14,489 nt of DNA from RGIG5612 sp963599255 (GCA_963599255.1 CAVBWS010000052.1:1-14489), one strand, 5' to 3'. Counted from the stretch's first letter, positions 1 to 6,895 are shown. Notes: generated from the sequence alone by a model not told the origin. Translations and numbers: made by a program.

Positions 1-150
1 CCAAATCATACCTCTTACAGCCTCATTATCTGGGAGCTCTTTTGTCTGATGAAGTTTGTGTAAACCTAATGCTTCAACAGTTGCTCTCTGCTTTGGAATA
101 GCGGCGATAGGAGATTTTACTAATGTAACTTTTAATGTTTTTTCTGCCAT
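1..150 (-). CDS. rpmD: Ribosomal protein L30 (uL30), 3' end missing at window edge
   Basis: Large-subunit protein L30, a small 23S rRNA-binding protein. The visible 50 residues begin MAEKTLKVTLVKSPIAAIPK and continue through the QRATVEALGLHKLHQT region, which is the usual L30 core. Bacterial L30 is about 60 residues, so roughly ten C-terminal residues and the stop codon lie beyond position 1. The ATG at 148-150 has a GGAGG ribosome binding site about 8 nt upstream, placed in the 14-nt gap after the rpsE stop. The position directly after S5 is the normal spc-operon order, where L15 and SecY would be expected next. Confidence 0.95.
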   Translation of the reverse strand, partial: MAEKTLKVTLVKSPIAAIPKQRATVEALGLHKLHQTKELPDNEAVRGMIW

Positions 151-164
151 TTTATTAACCTCCA

Positions 165-683
165 TTAAGCTGTAATTTCTTCGACTGTCTTATCTCTGAG
201 TCTGGCAACTTCTGCAGGGCTCTTTAATGCCTTAAGGCCTTCAAGTGTAGCAAGTACAACGTTCTGCTTGTTGTTTGATCCCAGTGATTTTGTACGAATA
301 TTTTTGATACCTGCAAGTTCAAGAACATTACGTGCAGGACCGCCGGCGATAACACCGGTACCTTCAGGAGCTCTCTTCAGAAGGACTGAAGCGCCTCCGT
401 AATTGCCTGTCATGTCATGAGGAATGCTTAATGTCTCATCAACAGGAACATCAATCATGTTCTTCATTGCATCTTCTTTACCCTTGCGGATAGCTTCAGG
501 AATTTCAATAGCCTTACCTAAGCCAACTCCTACACGGCCCTTACCATTACCAACAACAACCAGAGCAGTGAATTTGAAGTTACGTCCGCCTTTTACAACC
601 TTAGTTACACGCTTAATTGTAACAACCTTCTCCTGAAACTCTGGAGCTTCGGCTGGTGCGTGCATCTCGTCTTTGTTTCTCAT
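165..683 (-). CDS. rpsE: Ribosomal protein S5 (uS5)
   Basis: Small-subunit protein S5, 172 residues, close to the usual bacterial length. It lies near the mRNA entry side and the decoding centre and contributes to translational accuracy. The N-terminal double-stranded-RNA-binding-like domain covers about residues 16-80 and includes the loop RVTKVVKGGRNFKF (25-38), the region where spectinomycin-resistance changes occur in other bacteria. I see a normal-looking loop and cannot call a resistance phenotype. The C-terminal domain carries PEGTGVIAGGPARNVLELAG (106-125). The start ATG at 681-683 follows GGGAGG with good spacing. The gene is 14 nt downstream of rplR and 14 nt upstream of rpmD, consistent with co-transcription. 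Confidence 0.98.
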   Translation of the reverse strand: MRNKDEMHAPAEAPEFQEKVVTIKRVTKVVKGGRNFKFTALVVVGNGKGRVGVGLGKAIEIPEAIRKGKEDAMKNMIDVPVDETLSIPHDMTGNYGGASVLLKRAPEGTGVIAGGPARNVLELAGIKNIRTKSLGSNNKQNVVLATLEGLKALKSPAEVARLRDKTVEEITA

Positions 684-697
684 GTACGTTTCCTCCC

Positions 698-1066
698 TTA
701 GAATTCTAATCCGGCTTCTCTGGCCGCATCTGCTAATGCTTTAATCTTGCCGTGATATACATAACCGCCTCTGTCAAATACAACCTCTGTGATTCCGGCT
801 GCCTTTGCTCTCTCAGCGATTACTTTTCCTAAATATGCAGCTGCTGCTACATCATTAGTTTTCTCTAACTCAGCCTTGACATCCTTCTGAACTGTTGATG
901 CGCTGACAAGTGTCTTCTGTGCATCATCATCAATAATCTGAGCATAAATGTGCATGTTGCTTCTGTACACACTGAGACGTGGTCTTTCGGCTGTGCCCTG
1001 GAAGCGATTGCGTAATTTCATGTGTTTTTTTACACGAACAACTGATCTGTTTTTCTTACTAATCAT
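698..1066 (-). CDS. rplR: Ribosomal protein L18 (uL18)
   Basis: Large-subunit protein L18, 122 residues. It binds 5S rRNA together with L5 and helps install the central protuberance. The basic N-terminus (about residues 1-30) is followed by the conserved RPRLSVYRSNMHIYAQIIDD segment (28-47) and the C-terminal FDRGGYVYHGKIKALADAAR (97-116), both typical of the family. A purine-rich GGAGC-type ribosome binding site precedes the ATG at 1064-1066, in the 14-nt gap after rplF. Order L6-L18-S5 is canonical. Nothing unusual is seen in length or sequence. Confidence 0.98.
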   Translation of the reverse strand: MISKKNRSVVRVKKHMKLRNRFQGTAERPRLSVYRSNMHIYAQIIDDDAQKTLVSASTVQKDVKAELEKTNDVAAAAYLGKVIAERAKAAGITEVVFDRGGYVYHGKIKALADAAREAGLEF

Positions 1067-1080
1067 TTTTTCACGCTCCT

Positions 1081-1620
1081 TTATTTACCAGTCTTGCCGA
1101 CTTTACGTCTGATAGTCTCTGTTTCGTACTTGATACCCTTGCCCTTGTAAGGTTCCGGTAATCTGTACTCACGAATCTCAGCTGCAACCTGTCCAACAAG
1201 TTCTTTGCTGATACCCTTAACTACGATCTTTGTCTGCTCAGGAACTTCAATTGTGATTCCTTCAGGTGCTACGTATGTGACAGGATGTGAATATCCCAGT
1301 GAAAGGCTCAGGTCCTTACCAGCCATAGCAGCCTTGTAACCAACACCTACAATAAGAAGTGTCTTCTGGAAACCGTTTGTTACACCGATTACCATGTTGT
1401 TCAGAAGTGCTCTTGTTAAGCCGTGAAGAGCTTTATTTCTCTTAAGATCATTTGGTCTTGTAACAACAATTTCTGTTCCTTCAACAGCGATTGTCATTTC
1501 AGAAGCAAACTGTCTCTTGAGCTCACCCTTTGGTCCCTTAACTGTCACTAAATTATTTTCTGCTACATCAACAGTAACACCTGCCGGTATAGCGATAGGC
1601 ATTTTTCCAACTCGTGACAT
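1081..1620 (-). CDS. rplF: Ribosomal protein L6 (uL6)
   Basis: Large-subunit protein L6, 179 residues, near the factor-binding side of the 50S subunit. Two L6 alpha-beta repeats are expected. The start MSRVGKMPIAIPAGV and the C-terminal PEPYKGKGIKYE motif (155-166) are diagnostic. I chose the ATG at 1618-1620 because GGAGG lies 8 nt upstream and the protein then begins as L6 normally does. The frame is open for 15 more codons to an ATG at 1663-1665, but that extension has no ribosome binding site and includes the ribosome binding site of the real start. The gene follows an unusually long 151-nt structured gap after rpsH, described separately. Confidence 0.98.
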   Translation of the reverse strand: MSRVGKMPIAIPAGVTVDVAENNLVTVKGPKGELKRQFASEMTIAVEGTEIVVTRPNDLKRNKALHGLTRALLNNMVIGVTNGFQKTLLIVGVGYKAAMAGKDLSLSLGYSHPVTYVAPEGITIEVPEQTKIVVKGISKELVGQVAAEIREYRLPEPYKGKGIKYETETIRRKVGKTGK

Positions 1621-1771
1621 GCCCGTTTCCTCCTTTTTCTTTGTGAGTTTTTCCCGCATCTGCACTGGTGGTGGTGTGACACCGGCATTAACAGCGGATT
1701 TAAAGTTACTTTATTTCGCAGATACAAGGCTGCGGTGCTGTCCGCAACCTTGATGCTACTTACTTAATTAA
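1621..1771 (-). promoter_or_regulatory. Long structured spacer between rpsH and rplF
   Basis: This 151-nt gap is far longer than the 2-30 nt typical of this operon. On the transcribed strand it holds an 11-bp hairpin (positions 1725-1735 with 1742-1752, one G-U pair, 6-nt loop) about 20 nt after the S8 stop. A second possible pairing joins 1718-1723 to 1658-1663 around a small GGTG/CACC hairpin (1673-1683). No U-tract follows the main hairpin, so it is not an ordinary terminator. The end nearest rplF carries its ribosome binding site. Function is unknown. An autoregulatory protein-binding site, an RNase processing site or a small palindromic repeat insertion are all possible. Confidence 0.55.
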
Positions 1772-2176
1772 TTACCAGATGAAGCACAGAACTTCGCCGC
1801 CTACGCCGGCTGCTCTTGCTTCCTTATCTGTGATAACGCCCTTATCTGTTGAGATAATAGCTACGCCTAAGCCGCCGAGAACTCTTGGAAGTTCATCCTT
1901 AGCTGCGTAAATACGAAGACCTGGCTTAGAGATTCTCTTAAGACCAGTGATGATCTTTTCGTTTTTATCTTTACCATACTTCAGAGTGATACGGATAACG
2001 TCAAATCCGTTTTCATCCTGGATGATATCATATTTTGAGATATATCCCTCATCTAACAGTATCTTTGCAATAGCAAGTTTCATTTTAGATGATGGAACGT
2101 CTACAGAGTCATGTTTAGCTGTGTTTGCATTACGGATTCTTGTAAGCATATCAGCAATTGGATCGCTCATTGTCAT
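1772..2176 (-). CDS. rpsH: Ribosomal protein S8 (uS8)
   Basis: Small-subunit protein S8, 134 residues. It binds the central domain of 16S rRNA and is an early assembly protein. In E. coli it also represses the spc operon by binding its mRNA, which makes the structured spacer just downstream of this gene notable. The N-terminus MTMSDPIADMLTRIRNAN and the C-terminal STDKGVITDKEARAAGVGGE (109-128) ending in CFIW are typical. Two in-frame ATGs lie two codons apart (2174-2176 and 2168-2170). I chose the first because GGAGG is 8 nt upstream and Firmicute S8 usually has this extra dipeptide. The gap from rpsN is 27 nt. Confidence 0.98.
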   Translation of the reverse strand: MTMSDPIADMLTRIRNANTAKHDSVDVPSSKMKLAIAKILLDEGYISKYDIIQDENGFDVIRITLKYGKDKNEKIITGLKRISKPGLRIYAAKDELPRVLGGLGVAIISTDKGVITDKEARAAGVGGEVLCFIW

Positions 2177-2203
2177 GTTTTTGTCCTCCTTCTAAAACTA
2201 ATC

Positions 2204-2389
2204 TTACCAGCTTGCTTTCTTTACACCAGGGATCTCGCCCTTGTATGCTAATTCACGGAAGCAAATTCTGCAGATACCGTATTTTCTTAAATAAGCATGT
2301 GGACGTCCGCAGATTCTACATCTGTTGTATTCCTGTGTAGAAAATCTTGCTTTACGCTGCTGTTTTACTTTCATAGCTGTTTTAGCCAT
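2204..2389 (-). CDS. rpsN: Ribosomal protein S14, zinc-binding short type (uS14)
   Basis: Small-subunit protein S14 of the short zinc-containing type (also named rpsZ), 61 residues, in the 30S head. Four cysteines in two CxxC pairs, C24/C27 (CRIC) and C40/C43 (CRIC), form the expected zinc site. The long zinc-free paralogue found in many bacteria is about 90-100 residues and lacks these. Firmicutes commonly keep the zinc form at this position in the spc operon, as here between L5 and S8. The start ATG at 2387-2389 follows AGGAGG with suitable spacing in the 18-nt gap after rplE. Growth of this form depends on zinc supply in species that also encode the zinc-free copy; this window cannot show whether one exists. 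Confidence 0.97.
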   Translation of the reverse strand: MAKTAMKVKQQRKARFSTQEYNRCRICGRPHAYLRKYGICRICFRELAYKGEIPGVKKASW

Positions 2390-2407
2390 AGTACCTGTAT
2401 CCTCCTT

Positions 2408-2947
2408 TTACTTCTCAAACGGCATGTTGAACATTGTCAACAGTGCTCTGGCTTCCTCATCGGTATTAGCTGTTGTAACGATGATTACATCCATACCTCT
2501 TACCTTGTCAACCTTATCATATTCAATTTCAGGGAAGATAAGCTGTTCCTTGATGCCAAGTGCATAATTGCCTCTTCCATCAAAAGCGTTTGGATTAACA
2601 CCTCTGAAGTCACGAACTCGTGGAAGTGCCAGATTAATTAATCTGTCAAGGAAGTTATACATTTTGTCGCCTCTTAAAGTGGTCTTGCATCCGATCTGCA
2701 TTCCCTCTCTAATCTTGAAGTTAGCGACTGACTTTTTAGCCTTAGTTGTAACCACATGCTGTCCTGTGATGATCTCCATGTCATGGATAGCTGCTTCAAG
2801 AGCCTTAGCATTGTCTTTAGCTTCACCAACACCCATGTTAACAACGATCTTGTCAATCTTAGGAACCTGCATGATGTTATTATATTCAAACTTCTTCATC
2901 ATAGCGTCTACGATTTCAGAATTGTACATTTCTTTAAGTCTGCTCAA
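2408..2947 (-). CDS. rplE: Ribosomal protein L5 (uL5)
   Basis: Large-subunit protein L5, 179 residues, the usual length. It binds 5S rRNA with L18 in the central protuberance and contacts P-site tRNA. Recognisable segments are VVNMGVGEAK (35-44), LPRVRDFRGVN (108-118) and GIKEQLIFPEIEYDKVDKVR (131-150). The ATG at 2945-2947 is preceded by a GGAGG-type ribosome binding site in the 23-nt gap after rplX. Order L24-L5-S14 is canonical. The sequence shows no truncation or frameshift. Confidence 0.98.
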   Translation of the reverse strand: MSRLKEMYNSEIVDAMMKKFEYNNIMQVPKIDKIVVNMGVGEAKDNAKALEAAIHDMEIITGQHVVTTKAKKSVANFKIREGMQIGCKTTLRGDKMYNFLDRLINLALPRVRDFRGVNPNAFDGRGNYALGIKEQLIFPEIEYDKVDKVRGMDVIIVTTANTDEEARALLTMFNMPFEK

Positions 2948-2970
2948 CTTTTTTGACCTCCTTCCTTTAA

Positions 2971-3285
2971 TTAATCGATTGCTTCATTTGCTGATTTTGC
3001 GTAACGAACCTTCTTGCCGTTTTCATCAACATGGAAGCCGACTCTGGTAGGCTGTCCCTTATGAACGTACATTACGTTTGATGCATTGATAGGTGCTTCC
3101 TGGTTAATGATGCCGCCTTCCTGTGACTGTCTGCCCGGCTTAAGATGCTTCTTGATCATATTAACGCCCTCAACAGTAACTGTTCCAGCCTTAGCATTTA
3201 CAGCAATAACCTTACCTTCTTTGCCTTTATCGCTACCTGCGATAACCTTAACGGTATCGCCTAATTTAATTTTTAATGTTGCCAT
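2971..3285 (-). CDS. rplX: Ribosomal protein L24 (uL24)
   Basis: Large-subunit protein L24, 104 residues, an assembly-initiating protein that binds the 5' domain of 23S rRNA. A KOW motif occupies about residues 8-34, with GDTVKVIAGSDKGKEGKV clearly visible. The middle contains KKHLKPGRQSQEGGI (45-59). I chose the ATG at 3283-3285, which gives the normal MATLKIKLGD start and has AGGAGG about 9 nt upstream. An open extension of 14 codons upstream has no ribosome binding site and would overlap the rplN stop. The gene follows rplN by 13 nt. Confidence 0.98.
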   Translation of the reverse strand: MATLKIKLGDTVKVIAGSDKGKEGKVIAVNAKAGTVTVEGVNMIKKHLKPGRQSQEGGIINQEAPINASNVMYVHKGQPTRVGFHVDENGKKVRYAKSANEAID

Positions 3286-3298
3286 TTGCGGACACCTC

Positions 3299-3667
3299 CT
3301 ATAAAACTTCAGGAGCGAGTGAAACAATCTTCATAAACTGCTTGTCTCTCAGCTCTCTAGCTACCGGTCCAAATATACGAGTTCCGACTGGTGTCTTATC
3401 TTCTCTGATAATAACAGCTGCATTCTCGTCAAATTTGATATATGAACCATCTTTACGACGTGTGCCCTTAACTGTACGTACAACTACAGCTTTAACAACA
3501 TCACCCTTCTTAACAGTTCCGCCTGCTGCAGCATCCTTAACTGATGCTACGATGATGTCTCCGATGTCGGCGTATCTTCTAGTAGAACCGCCAAGAACTC
3601 TTATGCACAGAATTTCTTTAGCACCGGTGTTATCAGCAACTTTAAGTCTTGTTTCCTGTTGTACCAT
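3299..3667 (-). CDS. rplN: Ribosomal protein L14 (uL14)
   Basis: Large-subunit protein L14, 122 residues, the standard length. It sits at the subunit interface with L19 and L3 and is a binding site for the silencing factor RsfS in many bacteria. The start MVQQETRLKVADNTGAKEIL and the family signature AVVVRTVKGTRRKDGSYIKF (60-79) are clear. The ATG at 3665-3667 follows an AGGAG ribosome binding site in the 21-nt gap after rpsQ. L14 is the first gene of the spc operon in E. coli. Here no promoter or terminator separates it from the S10-operon genes. Confidence 0.98.
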   Translation of the reverse strand: MVQQETRLKVADNTGAKEILCIRVLGGSTRRYADIGDIIVASVKDAAAGGTVKKGDVVKAVVVRTVKGTRRKDGSYIKFDENAAVIIREDKTPVGTRIFGPVARELRDKQFMKIVSLAPEVL

Positions 3668-3688
3668 AACAATTCTCCTTTCTACTAA

Positions 3689-3943
3689 TTATTTAGCCTT
3701 TTCTACAATTTCAACCAGTCTCCATCTCTTGTCCTTTGAAAGTGGTCTGGTCTCCATAACTCTTACTGTGTCTCCAATGCCGCATTCGTTGTTCTCGTCA
3801 TGAGCTTTTAACTTATATGTTCTCTTAACGATCTTGTTGTATAAAGGATGTTTAACGTTATCAACGACTGCAACAACGATGGTTTTATCCATCTTATCGC
3901 TTATTACTTTACCCACACGGGTTTTTCTAAGATTTCTTTCCAC
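3689..3943 (-). CDS. rpsQ: Ribosomal protein S17 (uS17)
   Basis: Small-subunit protein S17, 84 residues, a primary 16S rRNA-binding protein with an OB fold. Typical segments are MERNLRKTRVGKVISDKMDK at the start, then VKHPLYNKIVKRTYKLKAHD (30-49) and GDTVRVMETRPLSKDKRW (57-74). The ATG at 3941-3943 has an AGGAGG-type ribosome binding site within the 17-nt gap after rpmC. It is the last gene of the classical S10 operon and is followed directly by rplN, which supports a fused S10-spc transcript. Confidence 0.97.
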   Translation of the reverse strand: MERNLRKTRVGKVISDKMDKTIVVAVVDNVKHPLYNKIVKRTYKLKAHDENNECGIGDTVRVMETRPLSKDKRWRLVEIVEKAK

Positions 3944-3960
3944 GTCTTATTCCTCCTTTA

Positions 3961-4170
3961 TTACTCGGCATCTTTAGACTTTGCAGAAATGATTGTCTGA
4001 ATTCTTGCAATATTGCGTCTAACTTCTTTAATTCTGCCTGTGTTTTCCAGCTGGTTTGTTGCGTTCTGGAATCTTAAGTTGAAAAGCTCTTTCTTAGCTG
4101 TGATCAGTTCCTGATTCAGTTCAGCTACTGACTTCGCATTTAAATTATCTAAATACTTCTTAGTTTTCAC
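3961..4170 (-). CDS. rpmC: Ribosomal protein L29 (uL29), GTG start overlapping rplP
   Basis: Large-subunit protein L29, 69 residues, at the polypeptide exit tunnel near L23, where trigger factor and signal recognition particle dock. The two-helix coiled protein shows MKTKKYLDNLNAKSVAELNQ followed by KKELFNLRFQNATNQLENTG (26-45). The start is GTG at 4168-4170. This start gives the normal L29 N-terminus, while the frame open further upstream lies wholly inside rplP and does not resemble L29. The start lies inside the last codons of rplP, so the two genes overlap by 11 nt. Only a weak GGCGGTGA ribosome binding site is visible, which suggests translational coupling to rplP. Confidence 0.95.
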   Translation of the reverse strand: MKTKKYLDNLNAKSVAELNQELITAKKELFNLRFQNATNQLENTGRIKEVRRNIARIQTIISAKSKDAE

Positions 4171-4597
4171 TTGATTCACCGCCTTCCAGATCTGCCTTAG
4201 AAACAATCTTGCATTTAACCGGTAACTTGTGAGTTGCAAGTCTTAATGCTTCCTTAGCGAGTGGCTCAGCAATACCGCCGATTTCGAACATTACTCTGCC
4301 TGGCTTAACTACTGCTACCCAGTACTCCAGTGCACCTTTACCGGAACCCATACGAGTTTCAGCAGGCTTAGCTGTAACCGGCTTATCAGGGAAAATCTTA
4401 ATCCAAACACGTCCGGTACGTTTTACATATCTTGTCATAGCAACACGGGCTGCTTCAATCTGATTAGATGTGATCCAACCTGGCTCTGTTGCAACAATTC
4501 CGTATTCACCGTAAGAGATCTTGTTGCCTCTCATAGCCTTGCCAGCCATAGTACCACGGAACTGCTTACGATGTTTTACTCTTTTTGGCATTAACAT
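4160..4597 (-). CDS. rplP: Ribosomal protein L16 (uL16)
   Basis: Large-subunit protein L16, 145 residues, close to the peptidyl transferase centre and A-site tRNA. It has the MLMPKRVKHRKQFRG start and the signature KPAETRMGSGKGALEYWVAV (77-96). R82 matches the arginine that is hydroxylated in E. coli L16, though hydroxylation here cannot be inferred. The first ATG (4595-4597) is chosen because bacterial L16 begins MLxPKR. Its ribosome binding site, GGGAG, lies inside the 3' end of rpsC, whose stop is only 2 nt upstream. Downstream it overlaps rpmC by 11 nt. The last residues, after about 137, are acidic and serine-rich beyond the conserved core. Confidence 0.98.
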   Translation of the reverse strand: MLMPKRVKHRKQFRGTMAGKAMRGNKISYGEYGIVATEPGWITSNQIEAARVAMTRYVKRTGRVWIKIFPDKPVTAKPAETRMGSGKGALEYWVAVVKPGRVMFEIGGIAEPLAKEALRLATHKLPVKCKIVSKADLEGGESSEN

Positions 4598-4599
4598 AG

Positions 4600-5259
4600 T
4601 TATCTATCGCTCCCTTCCTTGTTTCCTCTTGTCGGAAGGACTTCACCCTTGTAAATCCAAACCTTAACTCCGACTTTGCCATAGGTTGTGTCTGCTTCTG
4701 CAAAACCATAGTCAATATCAGCACGTAATGTCTGAAGCGGAATAGTTCCTTCTGAGTAGAACTCTGTACGAGCCATATCAGCTCCGCCCAAACGGCCTGA
4801 ACATGAAGCCTTGATACCAAGTGCGCCTGCCTTCATTGCACGGCTCATAGCGCTCTTCATTGCACGTCTGAATGATACACGGTTTTCCAGCTGCTGTGCG
4901 ATATTTTCTGCAACCAGCTGAGCTTCTCTGTCTGATCTCTTAACTTCGATGATGTCAACTGCAACATCCTTGCCGATCAGTTTCTTAACTTCTGCTCTTA
5001 CCTTCTCGATCTCAGCTCCGCCCTTGCCGATGATAACACCAGGCTTAGCAGCGTTTACTTTAACCTTGATTGATTTATTTGAAGCTCTCTCAATCTCAAT
5101 CTTTGAGATGCCGGCATTATAAAGCTTTTTCTTTAAGAACTTTCTGATCTGATAATCTTCAACTAAGTTATCTGCAAAATCGCCTTCTGCATACCACATA
5201 GAATCCCAGTTCTTTATAACACCAACTCTCAAACCATGAGGATTAACTTTCTGTCCCAT
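4600..5259 (-). CDS. rpsC: Ribosomal protein S3 (uS3)
   Basis: Small-subunit protein S3, 219 residues, at the mRNA entry tunnel. The N-terminal type II KH domain contains the GxxG loop GKGG (78-81) in KPGVIIGKGGAEIEK. The C-terminal domain carries SGRLGGADMARTE (154-166) and ends with DYGFAEADTTYGKVGVKVWI (183-202). R131, R132 and K135 in RRAMK match the residues implicated in mRNA unwinding by the E. coli ribosome. The ATG at 5257-5259 follows AGGAGG, and the first bases of that site overlap the TAG stop of rplV, giving a gap of only 9 nt. Confidence 0.98.
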   Translation of the reverse strand: MGQKVNPHGLRVGVIKNWDSMWYAEGDFADNLVEDYQIRKFLKKKLYNAGISKIEIERASNKSIKVKVNAAKPGVIIGKGGAEIEKVRAEVKKLIGKDVAVDIIEVKRSDREAQLVAENIAQQLENRVSFRRAMKSAMSRAMKAGALGIKASCSGRLGGADMARTEFYSEGTIPLQTLRADIDYGFAEADTTYGKVGVKVWIYKGEVLPTRGNKEGSDR

Positions 5260-5268
5260 ATCTTCCTC

Positions 5269-5655
5269 CTATCTTTCTTCGAGCACGATTGTGATGTGGC
5301 TTAATCTCTTCTCGATTCTGTAAGCTCTTCCCTGTGCTCTTGGTCTAACACGTTTCATTGTTGGTCCCTTGTTTGCATAGCATTCTGCAATAACAAGATT
5401 TTCTGGGTTCATGCCATTGTTGTTCTGAGCATTTGCAATGGCTGATTCTAATAACTTCTTAATAATTGATGCGCCGTATCTTGGGTTGTATGTAAGAATA
5501 CCTAATGCGTCACCAACTTTTTTGCCTCTGATTGCGTCCAGGATAAAACAAGCTTTCTGAACGGAAATTCTGGCAAATGAAAGCTTAGCTGACGGACGTG
5601 TATCCTTCTGAGCATTTCTTTCTCTTTTAACTTGTGATCTATGACCTTTTGCCAT
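5269..5655 (-). CDS. rplV: Ribosomal protein L22 (uL22)
   Basis: Large-subunit protein L22, 128 residues. Its long beta-hairpin lines the exit tunnel constriction, where some macrolide-resistance changes arise. The hairpin region spans about residues 83-115 with KRVRPRAQGRAYR (101-113), which looks intact. Compared with the 110-residue E. coli protein there is an extra basic N-terminus of roughly 20 residues (MAKGHRSQVKRERNAQKDTR), as seen in other Clostridia. The ATG at 5653-5655 follows AGGAGG in the 24-nt gap after rpsS. Confidence 0.97.
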   Translation of the reverse strand: MAKGHRSQVKRERNAQKDTRPSAKLSFARISVQKACFILDAIRGKKVGDALGILTYNPRYGASIIKKLLESAIANAQNNNGMNPENLVIAECYANKGPTMKRVRPRAQGRAYRIEKRLSHITIVLEER

Positions 5656-5679
5656 GGTTTACCTCCTTTCGATTACCTG

Positions 5680-5955
5680 TTATCTGGATTTCTTCTCATC
5701 CTTGCCATGTCCTCTGTATGTTCTGGTTGCTACAAACTCGCCGAGTTTATGTCCAACCATGTCTTCTGTAACATATACTGGAACATGTCTTCTTCCGTCA
5801 TGTACTGCAATTGTGTGTCCAATGAAGCTTGGGAAGATTGTTGATCTGCGTGACCAGGTCTTAATAACCTGCTTATCATCGGCCTTGTTGAGTGCTTCAA
5901 TCTTATTCATAAGACTAGCATCTACAAATGGTCCTTTTTTTAATGATCTTGCCAT
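5680..5955 (-). CDS. rpsS: Ribosomal protein S19 (uS19)
   Basis: Small-subunit protein S19, 91 residues, in the 30S head where it pairs with S13 and contacts A-site tRNA. MARSLKKGPFVD at the start, IKTWSRRSTIFPSFIGHTI (31-49) and GHKLGEFVATRTYRGH (68-83) are diagnostic. The ATG at 5953-5955 is preceded by GGGAGGAG, in the 14-nt gap after rplB. No unusual features are seen. Confidence 0.98.
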   Translation of the reverse strand: MARSLKKGPFVDASLMNKIEALNKADDKQVIKTWSRRSTIFPSFIGHTIAVHDGRRHVPVYVTEDMVGHKLGEFVATRTYRGHGKDEKKSR

Positions 5956-5969
5956 TTTGCTCTCCTCCC

Positions 5970-6812
5970 TTATTTCATATTACGTCCATCGCGACGACGG
6001 ATGATTAACTTATTAGACTGTTTATGCTTATTTCTTGTCTTAAGACCCATAGCAGGCTTGCCCCATGGTGTAGATGGACCCGGACGTCCGATTGGTGCAC
6101 GTCCTTCACCACCACCGTGTGGATGGTCGTTAGGGTTCATAACAGAACCACGAACTGTCGGTCTGATACCCATATGTCTTGTACGTCCTGCCTTACCGAT
6201 GTTAACCAGACCATGCTCAATGTTTCCTACCTGACCGATTGTTGCTCTGCAGGAGATCGGAACCATTCTCATTTCACCTGATGGAAGACGAAGTGTTGCA
6301 TACTTTCCTTCCTTAGCCATAAGCTGAGCAGCATTACCTGCTGAACGAACGAGCTGTCCGCCCTTGCCCGGATACAGCTCAACGTTGTGGATTTCTGTAC
6401 CGATTGGGATAAACTCAAGAGGAAGGCAATTGCCGACCTTAACTTCTGCCTGAGGTCCTGACATAACTGTCATGCCGTCTGTAAGTCCTACAGGTGCAAG
6501 AATATATGCCTTCTCGCCGTCTGCGTAATGCAGTAAAGCAATATTTGCTGTTCTGTTCGGATCGTATTCGATTCCGGCTACCTTAGCAGGAATTCCGTCC
6601 TTTGTTCTCTTAAAATCAATGATTCTGTACTGTCTTCTTGTTCCACCGCCCTGATGTCTTACAGTGATCTTTCCCTGATTATTACGGCCTGACTTCTTCT
6701 TATTAACTGTTAAGAGGCTCTTCTCAGGAGTGTTCTTGGTAATATCGCTTTTATCAAGAGCAGTCATCTGTCTTCTGGAAGGTGTATATGGGTTAAATGT
6801 TTTAATTCCCAT
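5970..6812 (-). CDS. rplB: Ribosomal protein L2 (uL2)
   Basis: Large-subunit protein L2, 280 residues. It is one of the most conserved ribosomal proteins and is needed for subunit joining and peptidyl transfer. The N-terminal OB-like RNA-binding domain includes RHQGGGTRRQYRIIDF (52-67). The C-terminal domain carries MNPNDHPHGGGEGRAPIGRP (225-244), with H230 equivalent to the conserved H229 of E. coli. The ATG at 6810-6812 follows AAAGGAG at good spacing. The 83-nt gap from rplW is longer than most in this operon and contains two small hairpins. Confidence 0.98.
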   Translation of the reverse strand: MGIKTFNPYTPSRRQMTALDKSDITKNTPEKSLLTVNKKKSGRNNQGKITVRHQGGGTRRQYRIIDFKRTKDGIPAKVAGIEYDPNRTANIALLHYADGEKAYILAPVGLTDGMTVMSGPQAEVKVGNCLPLEFIPIGTEIHNVELYPGKGGQLVRSAGNAAQLMAKEGKYATLRLPSGEMRMVPISCRATIGQVGNIEHGLVNIGKAGRTRHMGIRPTVRGSVMNPNDHPHGGGEGRAPIGRPGPSTPWGKPAMGLKTRNKHKQSNKLIIRRRDGRNMK

Positions 6813-6895
6813 TTTCAGTTACTCCTTTCGTAATGTTTGTTGTCGTGCTTGTCTGCACATAGCTTGCCGCCTTATGCGGCTTAATGTCCGGCTTC
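6813..6895 (-). promoter_or_regulatory. Structured 83-nt spacer between rplW and rplB
   Basis: On the transcribed strand, a GCCGC/GCGGC hairpin with a 5-nt loop (6866-6880) is followed by a GTGC/GCAC hairpin with a 6-nt loop (6845-6858). Neither is followed by a run of T, so termination is unlikely. The last 15 nt carry the rplB ribosome binding site AAAGGAG. Possible roles are processing, stability, or uncoupling L2 translation from L23. Nothing coding is supported here. Confidence 0.4.

Noticed and set aside
1621..1665. N-terminal extension of L6 to an upstream ATG
   Set aside because: It contains the GGAGG of the downstream start, and L6 normally begins at the shorter start.
1618..1689. 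A 23-codon minus-strand frame whose TGA overlaps the rplF ATG
   Set aside because: It has no ribosome binding site and its codons lie across the spacer structure and the rplF ribosome binding site. The ATGA overlap alone is weak evidence.
1725..1752. The 11-bp hairpin after rpsH as an intrinsic terminator
   Set aside because: No T-run follows, and termination here would cut off L6, L18, S5 and L30, for which no new promoter is evident.
2568..3050. Long plus-strand open frames opposite the ribosomal genes
   Set aside because: They are antisense to highly conserved genes, have no family resemblance or ribosome binding sites, and follow from codon bias on the real strand.
3286..3327. N-terminal extension of L24
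   Set aside because: It would overlap the rplN coding end, lacks a ribosome binding site, and does not resemble L24.
4171..4239. N-terminal extension of L29
   Set aside because: It is wholly inside rplP in another frame and is not L29-like; the GTG at 4170 gives the normal protein.
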